DNA of 64,000 bases from Mercenaria mercenaria (lineage: Eukaryota; Mollusca; Bivalvia; Venerida; Veneridae), in contig NC_069362.1 in assembly GCF_021730395.1 (NCBI RefSeq), positions 66,047,501 through 66,111,500 on the forward strand, written 5' to 3'. The notes under the pieces were generated by a model, which had not been told where the DNA came from, made no database searches, and saw only the letters and a list, made by a program, of their open reading frames with translations. Positions 49,795 to 62,300 of this stretch are shown here, one piece after another (the stretch's first letter is position 1; each line of letters opens with the position of its first letter). The position numbers and the translations under genes were made by a program.

Positions 49795-49858
49795 GAATAT
49801 TCGCCGTATGACCTAAATTGTGTCGGTGCGACGTTAAACCCAACAAAACAAAGTGGTT
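49795..49858 (+). repeat. SINE 3' tail
   Basis: CGCCGTATGACCTAAATTGT then GTCGGTGCGACGTTAAACCC and AACAAAACAAA. This is the plus-strand form of the tail seen reversed at 8740 and 38311. Confidence 0.6.
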
Positions 49859-50557
49859 GACACAGACTTCAACATGTTACAACATTTAAAGCTATTCATT
49901 CCCTGATTTTAACCTCAGCGTTGCGTACATATCTCGGATAATAATCTCGGTTTGTTTGATAATTGGATCAACGTTTACTTAAAATACTTAATGATTTTAT
50001 TGTAAACATTTCTGTCATATTTGCGTTTTATACTATACATTATTTGGTTAGCCTTAAAATTGTCTTTTATATAGCACTGGTTCACGCAGCTTAAGATCTT
50101 TAACAAATAAAAAATAATTGCTGAAATATATGATGATCAATTGTTCGGATAATCTTGAATACACAACAGGTTAAGAACTACCGGACGGCACAATTTGATC
50201 CGCGCAACCAGCTAAATATTTAAATCGTAACCAATCAGGGACACGACTTACCTTTGACAAGCCATATAGAAGTACAAGAACAAGGACAAACACAATGTTG
50301 TATGTACTTAAAACTTCTAACCTCAAAGTAAAAAAAAAAAAATTGGACACGTTTGCCAGGACATCTTTCTTTAAAAAAAACCCCTAAATATTTGCTTTTT
50401 CGCAAGTTATCTTACAGACCCACCATTCCGCCGTCTCATACCTCTGTGAGCCCAACTAAGTCATATCTAATCTTGGCTGAGATATTCTAGGAATTATATT
50501 CATAAATTTTGTTTCACATAATAACTATGCAGGTTTGTGTTTGTGCACAGGAGCCTG
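49859..50557. other. Intergenic DNA
   Basis: Nothing recognised. Confidence 0.3.
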
Positions 50558-50655
50558 AAATTCTATCCATAAGCCAACACAAGTCTATATAAAAATATAT
50601 AGTGAGGGGAGTCTCTTTTTATAAAGACTTGTGTTGGCTTATGAGTAGAATTTCT
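50558..50655. repeat. Hairpin element, ~98 bp
   Basis: GAAATTCTATCCATAAGCCA plus ACACAAGTCT at the left is matched by AGACTTGTGTTGGCTTATGA plus GTAGAATTTC at the right, leaving about 38 bases of loop. Confidence 0.7.
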
Positions 50656-51098
50656 GTGGTTTGTGTTTCATATTCTTCAAAAAGATGCATGATATGCACG
50701 AGTTTTAAGTCTGTATAATTGACGAAATGTAACAAATGAGTGATTTCCTTTAGGCCTAGTTATCCCTCTATGTTGCAGGCCGTATATCATTTGAATAGTG
50801 GCAGTTCCTGGCTAATTTCCTTATACATTTTCCTCCAGAGAAACAAAAATATTGCTGAAAAACATGAACATGTTGTAGTTTTATTTCTAACCCGACATAC
50901 ATGATAAAACATTCCAGATAATTATTCAACAATAATAAAACCAATATGTAAAATCCCTAAGATGAATACAAACAAACATTATCATATAAATGCATGCGTG
51001 CGTGCGTGTGTGTTTAGGGGTCATAAGTCACCTCCCCTAACTATGGTTTCAAAGGAGAAAATAATTTCTCAGAATTTAGATTTCTTCTTTTCATGTGT
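50656..51098. other. Intergenic DNA
   Basis: A short GTGCGTGCGTGTGTG run lies near 50996. Nothing else was recognised. Confidence 0.3.
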
Positions 51099-51887
51099 TA
51101 AGGTTTAGGAGTATACCACCAAAACACAGAAATTTTTGATAAACGAACAACATCGTTACCAACCTTTTAACTGACCATTACATGTTCTGCCGTACTGTCC
51201 CGTACTTAAAATATTCTGAAAAAGTTGTCCCCCTTTGAAAATGAATGCCATTTGTAAAGAAATAAAAATAAACAATTGCTGAAAACTGTGTTCCACCTAG
51301 TTATGTGAAATTTCAACACTCGCACTCTATTGCAAATGCATCAAAACAAACTTGTGTAACAGTTCTTTGAAAATGGTGAGTTTTTAAAGGCGTTTGACTG
51401 TCCGGAAGATGGACCCCTTTAGGCAGTCCTTTTCCGGAATTCAATGTTTATATCAGTATACTGACGCATGTTTTGTAGTTTTTGTAATGATAGCGTATAT
51501 ATTACTCCAAAAAACAAGTGTCAGTATACTGATTTAAACATTGAATTCCGGAAAAGGACTGCCTAAAGGGGCCCCACTTCCGGACAGTCAAACGCCTTTA
51601 AAAACTCACCATTTTCAAAGAACTGTTACACATGTTTGTTTTGATGCATTTGAAATAGCGTGCGAGTGTTGAAATTTCACATAACTAGGTGGAACATAGT
51701 TTTCAGCAATTGTTTATTTTTATATTTTTACAAATGGCATTCATTTTCAAAGGGGGGCAACTTTTTCAGAATATTTAAAGTACGGGACAGTATGGCAGAA
51801 CATGTACTGGTCAGTTAAAAGATTGGTAACGATGTTGTTCGTTTATAGAATATTTCTGTGTTTTGGTGATATAATCCTAAACCTTAA
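51099..51887. repeat. Long foldback element, arms ~370 bp
   Basis: The left arm (51099-51470) begins TTAAGGTTTAGGA. The right arm (51513-51887) is its reverse complement with scattered differences. The loop is about 42 bp. Matching landmarks include CCGTACTGTCCCGTAC against GTACGGGACAGTATGG, and CCGGAAAAGGACTGCC against GGCAGTCCTTTTCCGG. No open frame of note lies inside. It is either a large foldback MITE or a local inverted duplication. Confidence 0.85.
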
Positions 51888-53229
51888 GAAATTACGGACG
51901 CTGTCAACATTCATGTACAATTTTACAACGGATGTAACATCTATTAAATATGCTAATCTATACTAAAGATATCCAAACGCGCATCTTAAAAAGATCTTTA
52001 TAAAATTATTTTAATGTGACAAAATATACAAACTAACTGTTACTGTGTTTGTAGAGCTACAGTGACAATTAAATTCATGTAAAACGGTCATTTTGTTAAA
52101 ATCATCTTCCAAAGTTTTAGTGACAGTACGCGTTTATATTGTGATAAGCTATACACGTATTTGTTGTATACTATTCTAAACCCAACACACAATACTGTGT
52201 AAGATAAGTACTATGAATAAGTATAAATTTGGGGCTAATATGTCTTTAACTGTATATAATCTTTTATTCACGCCGACAGAGAAACAAGTTTTTGTCTACT
52301 ACTGGTTCAAGACTGGTCATGTGTTTTGGTATTGGCCAAGCTGCTCGCAAGAGCAATGAGATTTGCAACATGATCTCAATATCTATCTCCCCTGAAACCA
52401 GTCTTGATTCAAACAATACACCTATTTCTCAACACGCTTTAAACACGCTCATATTTTCTATACCCGAGTAGATATAGATCTACTGCTACTGCCAATTTCA
52501 TACCAATCCCATATGGAAACTATTTAATTGTGATTCATTTCTAATATGAGCAGCTTACAAACAGATTCCACGAATTTGATATCAATGAGATCTTTGCGCG
52601 ACATGAAAACCGATATTTGGCATGATGTATGGTTTTGATAGAACAACTTAACTGCCGTACACGGTAGCTATACAAGATCTAAAGTATATTCAAGGTCTTA
52701 TCTAGTTGTACAAGACTTCAAGTATACTCAAGATCTAACCTAGCTATATACAAGACTTCAAGTATACTCGAGATCTAACTTAGCTATATACAACGCTTCA
52801 AGTATATTGGTGATGGAACCTAGTTGTACGATGCTTCAAGTACACTCGAGAAAATCACTGGCTAGCAAAACATACTCTGATACGAAGATATGTGACCCCA
52901 TCCAATGAATTTGCATAAAATGAGATTGACCAAATTATTATCAAATATCCACTTCACTGATCAACGTACAGCTAAGGCACGACAACGACAACACACCACT
53001 TTGTATTCTCTTCCGGTGTATCGGATCTATATATATAAGTTAGAACAATCTCCATTTTTGTATACATAATGATGAGCGATATAAGATGTAAGTACTGAGA
53101 TTCGATGTGTTCGTGTGAGATCTCTAACATCAAGAGCATGGGAATGAAGAACGGAATGATTATAAAACATCACGTTGGTTAATGTACTGTTTCAGACTCG
53201 TATAACGGTAGGAAGTGCATTGTTCTCCA
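51888..53229. other. Region downstream of galactokinase
   Basis: It holds a weak inverted pair at 52305-52412 (GGTTCAAGACTGGT with ACCAGTCTTGATTC) and the ~47 bp array described separately. The galactokinase 3' UTR must lie in the right part, but I found no AATAAA on the minus strand just downstream of the stop codon. Confidence 0.4.
52665..52858. repeat. ~47 bp tandem array, 4 copies
   Basis: Repeats of ACAAGACTTCAAGTATACTC + AAGATCTAACCTAGCTATAT, diverging towards the right end. Confidence 0.7.
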
Positions 53230-53301
53230 CTATAGTGTAAGGCCATGGGCGGCCTGCGATGCTGCACACACGTAGAATGTAGGAGTGCCACTGTACCGTT
53301 T
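53230..53301 (-). CDS. GALK1: Galactokinase exon 7 (last)
   Basis: Acceptor TTTTTATTTTCAG, then [20 protein letters not shown] + LTL and TAG at 53230-53232. It aligns with the human C-terminus (HYGGTATFYLSQAADGAKV type). At 24 codons it is too short to stand out as an open frame and was found by reading for the expected ending. Confidence 0.9.
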   Translation of the reverse strand, partial: KRYSGTPTFYVCAASQAAHGLTL

Positions 53302-56300
53302 CTGAAAATAAAAAGCAAATTCAGTGAACTGGTATCTCCAGCCGAACGGAATAAATGTTTAACCCTTAAAAAAAGCATTCTTTGCCTACATCTTTCAAAA
53401 CGGATTTCAGTTTGGTCCCAGATGTCTCATTCCTTACTAAAATTATTTAGCTGACACAATAGACATATTTTTGATAAAGTACTTAATTTCTAACAGAAAT
53501 GATAGATTCAGTCACATTTTATAGATCCAAGCAAACAATACTCTGTGCACGACACCTAAGTACCAAATTTAGCCCTATTCCTAACTCAAATTGCTTACCA
53601 AAAATTGTTTGTTCTTTTTCTAGAAACACTACACTAGACCTTGGCTAAAATAAGCCAAAATGCAACTGAAGTTGAGACTCCTTGAAAACTACTATTATAC
53701 CAAGTTTTGTCACAGTTTCGAACAATCCTTGATCAAAATCCGTTTTTCTATATTTAGCAAAAATGATCGTGGCCCAAGCTATTCAAAATGCAACCAACAT
53801 GAAAGCTAGCTATCAAGTTTTGTCAACTTACTTCATTCCTATCTGAAGTTATTGTCAAAAAACATTTTTCTGTTTTAGTAACAATGAGCCGGACTTTGAG
53901 CCAAGCAACCAAAACACAACCAAAAACATGGCGTCCGTGCAAGCCTCCTAAATTCCCAAGTTTCGTCGCAACTAAAGTTATTGAGCTGAAACAATTTTCT
54001 ACTTTTAGAGACATTGACCTTGACCCAAGTGACGAGTACGCATACGGTACCTCTCCAAGAAATTTTCTACTAAGCTTTATTGAAATCCTTCAAATCTTGT
54101 CTGAGATTATATACATGTACAAAGGGCCATAAATCTAGTCTTACCCAGGCTTGAAACTTGCCGGTAGCAATTAATGTAACTACCATGTTTTATTATAAAT
54201 ACTACAAACCATGCTTCAGACGGACACGGACATGCTGCAAGGGAGGATACATATTTCATTTTATTATTCGGTTTCGTGCTAGTTAATTCCCTTAATAAAA
54301 AGAAATAATGTTAATTCTTAATTTTTCGAACATAAAAGAGAAGTTATTACCTTGATATGCTGTAAAGCCGCTGGTACGGCGTCTCGCTTTAGCAATGTAA
54401 CGGTGCAGCCCCCGAAACCTCCTCCTGTCATCCGAGATCCATATACTCCTTCCACCTCCATTGCCGCCTCAACCAACTGGTCTAACTCTGTGCAGGATAC
54501 CTCAAAATCATCCCTGTAAAATTGTATATGTTCACATATCATAGCAGATCCAATACACGTTAGTGGCGGTCAATTACATGTACGCAAGTTAGAGTCCTAT
54601 TAAAATGTATGCTTTATTGTTTTTTAAGAAATTTTGTAATAACCTCCCCGACTTAATATGAAAGTATTTTAAAAGCGGACTATTTCTTTTGATTTCAATA
54701 GAAGTTCTATTTTTGCATGTGCATTTGATTTACCGAATTCATAAGCTACACACTATTCTCAAACTTGCCTTTCGGCTCAGATTGTTGAATATACATCAAA
54801 AACAAAATGTTAGCCAAGAAATTATATTTAAATCAAGACAGACAGGAAAAGAGAAGTGATAATATATTTTACGTATTTAACAAAATTCTCAGTGAACACA
54901 AATAGGCGTTGAAGTTTATAACAAATCCATTATGGGGCAAAATCTGTTCGCATGTGTGCATATATAATTTAATAGTTTTATGCTTTCTGTAGTCTGAAAT
55001 TTTCTTGGAAACATGTATGTGTTTAAAGGTCCATTACTAAGGGAAAGTGAGTTGGCAATTTTTCTCATAGCCAGTGCATAGACTTCTGCAAGACACTAAA
55101 TAATGAAGACTGGCAGGTCAAAATTTACAGAAGGTCTTTGGAACTCAAAGAAATGTATGTGTATTATGTTGAAATTTCAATGAATCGACAGAATGACCCC
55201 CCAGGTCTTTTTAACTTTCTTCATACTTCATAGAAAAATAATTGTACATATACTGCGATTTATTTCGAATTTCTACATACCAACTTTCATTTTCCAATAA
55301 AATGAAATAGTTTCTGTGCTTTTTAAAAGAAATTAAAATGTTCACTTTCCTAAGTATTGGACATTTAACATCTGTGCAAGCACTTTAAATGTCACATCAT
55401 TAAATACCACCAGCAGAAGAAATTATTTGCTCCCATTAATGTCAAACAGTTGATACCGCACTGCACGATGCTTTATTCTTAATAAACCAGATGGCCACGG
55501 CTAGACTAGCCACTAGACTAATAATATATATTTCTACATTTTTTTTCTTTTGTTCGCTAAATGTATTTTTTTATCATCAAAGTCACCTGTTCCTTAGACA
55601 TCAAATAAATCAATTAAAAGCATAACAAGTGTATATAAAATTATGAAAACGTTTTGAATTCTTATACTCTTTATCTGCAGGAGATTGTAAAATTCTATTC
55701 TTGCATAAAAACTACTTTTTTCACTGGATCCGCCCATGTATTAACGGGAGAAAAATCTTGTGCAAACAAGGCAATTCACGTGCTGTTAATACCCGATTTT
55801 TATTTTTGAAATGCTTTTCCAGGGACGTATATGTAATTCTGCGCAGACTGACATCTGGTATCTGTGTCTTTTTTCTTTCATAAAAACCTCTTCTTGAAGC
55901 ATTAAAGATGCAATCTAAACCATAGAATGTTTTACTGTATCAGTAACTAACGCCAATTGCGCTGCCCGCAACATTGTTCGTACTCGTTTCTTCCCTTGTT
56001 TACTCCCCTTTTAGAACTCTGCGTCAATTCAGATTTTGTAGACAACCGTGAATGTTAAAGAATCGCGTGTTTACCTGTGCGATTCTTTGTTTTTAGGTAT
56101 CATATTTATGACTTTGGTAAGTATCAGTCTGTATGTTTTTATCTAATTTCTCGAAGAATTTATATAAACAGTTTGGAAACTTGACACTATGCTCGTACTC
56201 ATCCGTACTCATCCGTACTCCAACTGAGTGTCCGTACTCAATGTAACTCGAATGTAAAGTTATTATTCTTGAAATTGTGATCGAGTCCACCAAATTGTGA

Positions 56301-59300
56301 AATGATATGAACAATTATTGGTAATTTTATGTCTGTAATAATGAGAGATAAAAAAATCGCTTAAAAACCTTCAGGATATGCTTTTGATAGTGTTGTTTAT
56401 TTCGGTACCCTGGATACGGATATTTAAAACATGTTTACCGTTTCCAAGAACAACTGGAATGGTAAATAAAAAATGTACCGGAATCGTCAAGTCATCACAT
56501 GAAAACAATACATAAATCGTCGTGAAATATATTTTTATGCAAGAATAGCGACAATACACGTTTGTTTTGTGTATTAACGTCTGCAGAAGCCCTTGGGATA
56601 TGTTTGTGACATCGACCTTCGGTCTCGGTCACAAACAATCCCGCGGGCTTCTGCAGACGTTAATACACAAAAAAACGTGTATTATCCCTACATTCAAAAC
56701 ATTTACCAATAAAGTGATAGGTAGTCGCTTTTTTCCCCTACAAACCACATAATCCTCGGCCACTTTTGTAGAGATTAAGACTGTTCTAAATATTGTCAAG
56801 CATTACCTGACGAGAAGACACTTTCATAAACCAGAATATTGTCAATAGCTTGATAGAGTAATAAGTAAATGCCACAACAGGGCCACGAATATAGAAAACA
56901 TGACCGGACATGACACGTCCATGTCCACCTCATGTTAATTATTCAAATCAAGTTGAGGAGTCTAGTACGCAATGCTTTTGTAAAACTGTAATGTTTCAAA
57001 GTACAAAAAAGGGTCACGACTTCAGGAAACAGAAATCGGACAAAATATTGCATTAACGACACATTATTTAAAACGTAGACTAAATTTCAACAACTGATGT
57101 ATGCTCCAGTTGGAAATATGAGGTGTGCCAATACTTGCATACAGGAAATGAATGAATGATAACAAAAAAAAATGAAAAAAGGATGTAATTTTCCAATTAA
57201 TGCTGATAAGTTGTTCTCTTGAATGTAACTTGACATCTTTCATCAAGTTTTATCCAGTTTTGGGCTTCAATTCTTCTGTCTTTTATATTTGAAAAAAAAA
57301 GAAAACCAAACAAACCATAAACTGAAATAAATGACAAAAAAAAATGTTTGGTTCAGGAGCGTTTATACTTGGATATACGGCAAAATATAGCATTTTTAAA
57401 AGGCACGGCAATGTTGCTTTGATGTTAATTCTATCTGCTGGGATTTCTGTAATCATTTAAAGAAGTGAAAGAATTTTCAAAATCGACTTAAAAATGAGTA
57501 AGTTATGAGCATTTAAATATTTGATAAAAAATGGCAACAAAAAACAAAATGGCGGATTTATCAAATTTCTAGACACATATTTGAATTGTATTTACTTATT
57601 TCTATAAAATAATTTCTTTATTTGTTCTAGCTATAATGCAAGAAAGTAGACCTACCATGTTTTACATCTTACACTCGAGAAACATATAAAATTAAATAAA
57701 GACTTCAGCAGTGTGTAAATGACGTCATAAACACACAAAATGGCTGCCTCCATGAGCAGCAATTTTCTTAAATTTCAAACTGCCATATCTTTTCCAATAG
57801 TCGTCCGATATTAAAAAATTCTTTCAGCGTTATGAAAGGCTTGAAGATGGCTTTCATATGAAATTAACTTACAATAGGCTTTCCTTGTCCTTCAAAGTTT
57901 AAAAAATCTTTTGAAAGGGGAACGTAGTGGTACACGCAAGTACAGTTCATAGAAATTACACCTCACTTTGTTTCGTCTAGATCCCTTGAAAATTCAGTAA
58001 TATCTGGCATTTTGTAAAAGTCATGTCTCCTAAACTAGTTAAAGAACATTCATGCCCTGATAATAAGCGCAACTTCACTGCACAGTGGCACTGTCTGTAA
58101 GTTTGGCTCAGATTTTTGGAAAACTATAGCGGAAGCTATCAAGACACGGTTTAGCATCATTATGATATTATGCGCAAGTTCAGTTATACTGGTATATTTC
58201 TTTAACTTTGGGCCAAATATCTTGAAAGTGTAAGTTACACGGGAAAGGGCTGTAAGATAACTAAGCAACTTACAGTATAACTGCAATCTGTAAAGAAACT
58301 ATGTCTCTGAATAGGACAAAGTCAACCATGTCCTAACTTTATGAGCAATGTCACTTCATCTAGTGATAATTTCTGTAAGTCTGGGCCGAATCCCTTGAAA
58401 ACTGTAAAAGTTATGCAGACAAAATCAGACTGACCGAAGGACGGACAAGTCGGCAGCTATGCCTCATCCACTATGAAACATTTTCAAGGAGCATAAAAAG
58501 TACCTGCAGTAGCTTTTTAGAAAATGGTAAAATATGAAGAGTCGTGTTAAAAGATTGGTTAAGTGTATATACCTGAGAGAATTATGGCTTTGCACCATTA
58601 GTTCACCAAACAATTTATAGTTGTTATTTTCCAGCGCGTTGGCAGCTTCTTCTGTTCTTTTAATTTCACCAATCACGTGTCGTGCTCGTCTGTACGTGAC
58701 GTCATCTAAGTTCGATTTGTGCTCTAGAATTACAAAAACATAATAAGTTATACATCTTACATCAATTTTAATGATTATCACAGTATAACGGTACACATAA
58801 ACTGCCTATTTTCGTAACACCTTTCCAACACTGACAGCAGACGATTCAAGAAATTTCGCTTTTCTAGTAGATTCTAAGTGGAATCTTATAACCATTAGGG
58901 CCTAATAATTCGACAATTTCTATAGGAGCATAGATCTACTTCTCTGTGTCTTGTTTTGTCGGAATTTAAATGTAGCCTAATATAAATGAAAAATAAAACT
59001 GAGATTAAGGAGGTAAATATTTTCCTAGTTTCCTGGAAATATAACATTGCTGTACTTTGCAGTTTACTAAACAACGTATTTACTTCAATAAAATTGATTG
59101 TTTTGATACGAGTTGCTGTACACGTTACTATCAGTTCTGGCAAATTTGATATTATGATATACGTTCCCATGTATGCCCCTTTATACCCCCCTTCTTATTT
59201 CCACCCATTTATTTCCCCCACCCCCACCCCCTTTATTTTCGTCGCTGTGTTTCCGTTGCTTTATTTCTATGCTGCTTAATTTCTGCCCCTTCCGTACCGC

Positions 59301-62300
59301 CACTTTATTTCCATCGTTTAATTTCTGCCGATTGTACTTTTGGTAAGTTGTCTGACGCATGTTAAGTCAGTCAGTGACCAGTATATTTATATATCTTGAT
59401 TAATGAAGTAAAGCTGAAGAGGAGACAGTAGACTCATGAGACTGTTGACTTCGGCTGGTGATATTGTATGGGCAATTAAGGTCATCATGATTGAAGACGG
59501 TTGGCATGGATATGGACCGGTGTGTATCATACGAACGAGAAGTTACTGCACTATGTGAAACCGTGACTTGAGCGACCTGTGGAGTTTCCACTTTTCTATT
59601 TTACAAGGAATGTGTCTTGCTGCAAATTCTCCATCGCCTGTACACTCAAAATCGCTTGGTGGTCGGCATTAACTGACAAGACACTCTAAAACTTTGAGAA
59701 AATGCCCTGGTTCTTGCGCGAGGCACACCGTATATTCTCATTGTCTGATTTATGCACCTGTCAATAATTTGTCCGCCCGGGGGAGCGGCGGGCATACACG
59801 GGACTTTAGACAGAAGACCATTCCCGACAGGCGGGAATTTGACAAACATTTGATGTAGCAACCAGGCTCTAGGGTGGGATTTAGACAAAAAAGGTTGTCT
59901 CTAGGGTGGGGATTTAGACAACAAAATTTTTGAAATGTCAATTGCAAAATATTGACAGGTGCATTAGGAATACGAACAATTCTAACAGTTACAGTACTGT
60001 TGCTCAAACGTGGCACGTTTTCTCAGACTTTACTTCGTTTTGATTTGAAAGTGAACTAAAATAGATATTGACACAAAATCAATCTGCGGATATAAATAGT
60101 AGGGAAACTGAACAGCTTGATTATAATTATCCTACTTCTTTAATATCCGGTGTTTGTTAGACATTGATATTTTCCATTCAGAATAATATGATAGTTCGTG
60201 GTTTATTTTCAGCTGTTCTGTAACTATTTTTAGTCTACAGCACGCGGAGAATGACGTAAACATCAGACGTTTCCTCTGCTATACCTGCTCGTATCTGTTA
60301 TTATGTACTAACCTTTATATTATCGCATTGCGTCATGCATTATCACATTTTATTACATGAGTACCTATAAATAGTAACAAATTTGTGTTGAAAATTCTCC
60401 CATTATCGCATTGCGTCATGCATTATCACATTATCATAATAAGCCCCGGGGCCATTATCGATAATGGCCCTGGCGTTAGCGCGGGAAATTAACGTCTGTG
60501 AACAGAAATGACGTCATGGCGTTTCGTGGAGGTAAAACAGCGAATATTTCCGTTTTATTTTATCATCTTGAGCGTAACATCGTGTATTCTTCGTGAAATA
60601 TCGTATTTTATCCCTAAATTATGCAATAAGCAAGAAAGTACAACTATCCAGGTATTTGATTTTATACAGTAAATAGACTCTTATACAAATAATATAGAAA
60701 CTGAAAAGCTGAAATTTATTGTGCCAGAAGATGCAAGTATCTACCCATAAAAATGACACAAAAAAAAACATTTCTTACTATATTATAGGTAAACATGTAA
60801 TAAACAGGTAAATACATGGGAGAGCGGTGCCTTTGAGTGATAATGGCCCTGGAAGAAGATAATAGCCCTCGGGCTAAAGCCCTCGGGCTATTATCACCTT
60901 GCCAGGGCCATTATCACTCAAAGGCACCGCTCTCCCATTTATTAACCTATACATCATAATAAGCCCCGGGGCCATTATCGATAATGGCCCTGGAGTTAGC
61001 GCGGGAAATTAACGTCCGTAAACAGAAATGACGTCATCGCGTTTCGTGGAGGTAAAACAGCGAATATTTCCGTTTTATTTTATCATCTTGAGCGTAACAT
61101 CGTGTATTATTCGTGAAATATCGTATTTTTATCCCTAAATTATGGAATAAGCAAGAAAGTACAACTATCCAGGTATTTTATTTTATACAGTAAATAGACT
61201 CTTATAGAATCTACAAATAATATAGAAACTGAAAAGCTGAAATTTATTGTTCCAGAAGATGCAAGTACCCATAGAAATGACACAAAAATACATTTCTTAC
61301 TATATTATAGGTAAACATGTAATAAACAGGTAAATACATGGGAGAGCGGTGCCTTTGAGTGATAATGACCCTGGAAGAAGATAAAAGCCCTCGGGCTAAA
61401 GCCCTCGGGCTATTATCACCTTGCCAGGGCCATTATCACTCAAAGGCACCGCTCTCCCATTTATTAACCTATACCTTATTCTAGGGGAAAAACATAAAAG
61501 GTACATAACCACTGTAATATTTTGAAGTATTAACGTTATCTTCAGGTGAACAGAAATCATACCGACAAGATGTAAATGTTTACCTTCTAATTGTTTTTCA
61601 TTGGCATCACGAAGACTGGTCAAGCCCATCACTTTAGCACCGTTCTCACACTGTGCACGTCTCGTCGAGTACTCCGAAGCTTCAATGTTGTGTTTCACAT
61701 TGGAATTCGTCACCAATATCACAACATTAGGATCCTTTAGTGGAACTAAACGACAGTCAAGTGATCTAAACAATAACAAAACATACCTTTTATAAATACA
61801 CCCTATGATTTTTTAAGTTTTTACCACAACATGTATTTCTCAGAATATACCATGTACATCTAAGTAAGAAGTAGATAAACAAATTCATAACTATAGTTTT
61901 CAGAAATTGAACGTTAAAGACTACCTGCAGTCTATGAGAAGAGCGTGGTTAGTTTCTCCCATGATAGATATAAACTGGTCCATTATCCCACACGGTGCCC
62001 CAGCAAACACGTGCTCAGCTTTCTGACATGCAAGGGCCTTTTCATTTTTGCTTATCCCGTTTTCAGAGCCGGTTAGTTGATCCAGGAATGTGTAAGTTCC
62101 GACTTCAATTGCGGCGGAACTTGATACACCCCCGCCAACTGGCACGGACGATACAATAACACAATCAAATCCAGGAAGAGAGCCACCTAAAACAACAAAC
62201 AAAAACGCACTGTAAAAGAGCCTTTTCAAACTATGGGTAACAGTCACTAAAGAAACGACTGGCTAGACGTGTATTTCAAAGTAAGCTTTATCAGATCGGC

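Larger units (their letters stand above)
58724..61583 (-). other. Galactokinase intron 4 (2.9 kb)
   Basis: It holds a small TIR element (59753-59963), an 81 bp-spaced pair of ATTATCGCATTGCGTCATGC phrases (60322 and 60403), and the duplicated hairpin unit (60433-61474). A 64-codon frame at 59400-59591 on minus (S/T rich) lacks an ATG at its start and is not called. Confidence 0.6.

Noticed and set aside
59400-59591. 64-codon S/T-rich minus-strand frame as a nested exon
   Set aside because: Begins without ATG, no recognisable domain, and only weak splice signals.
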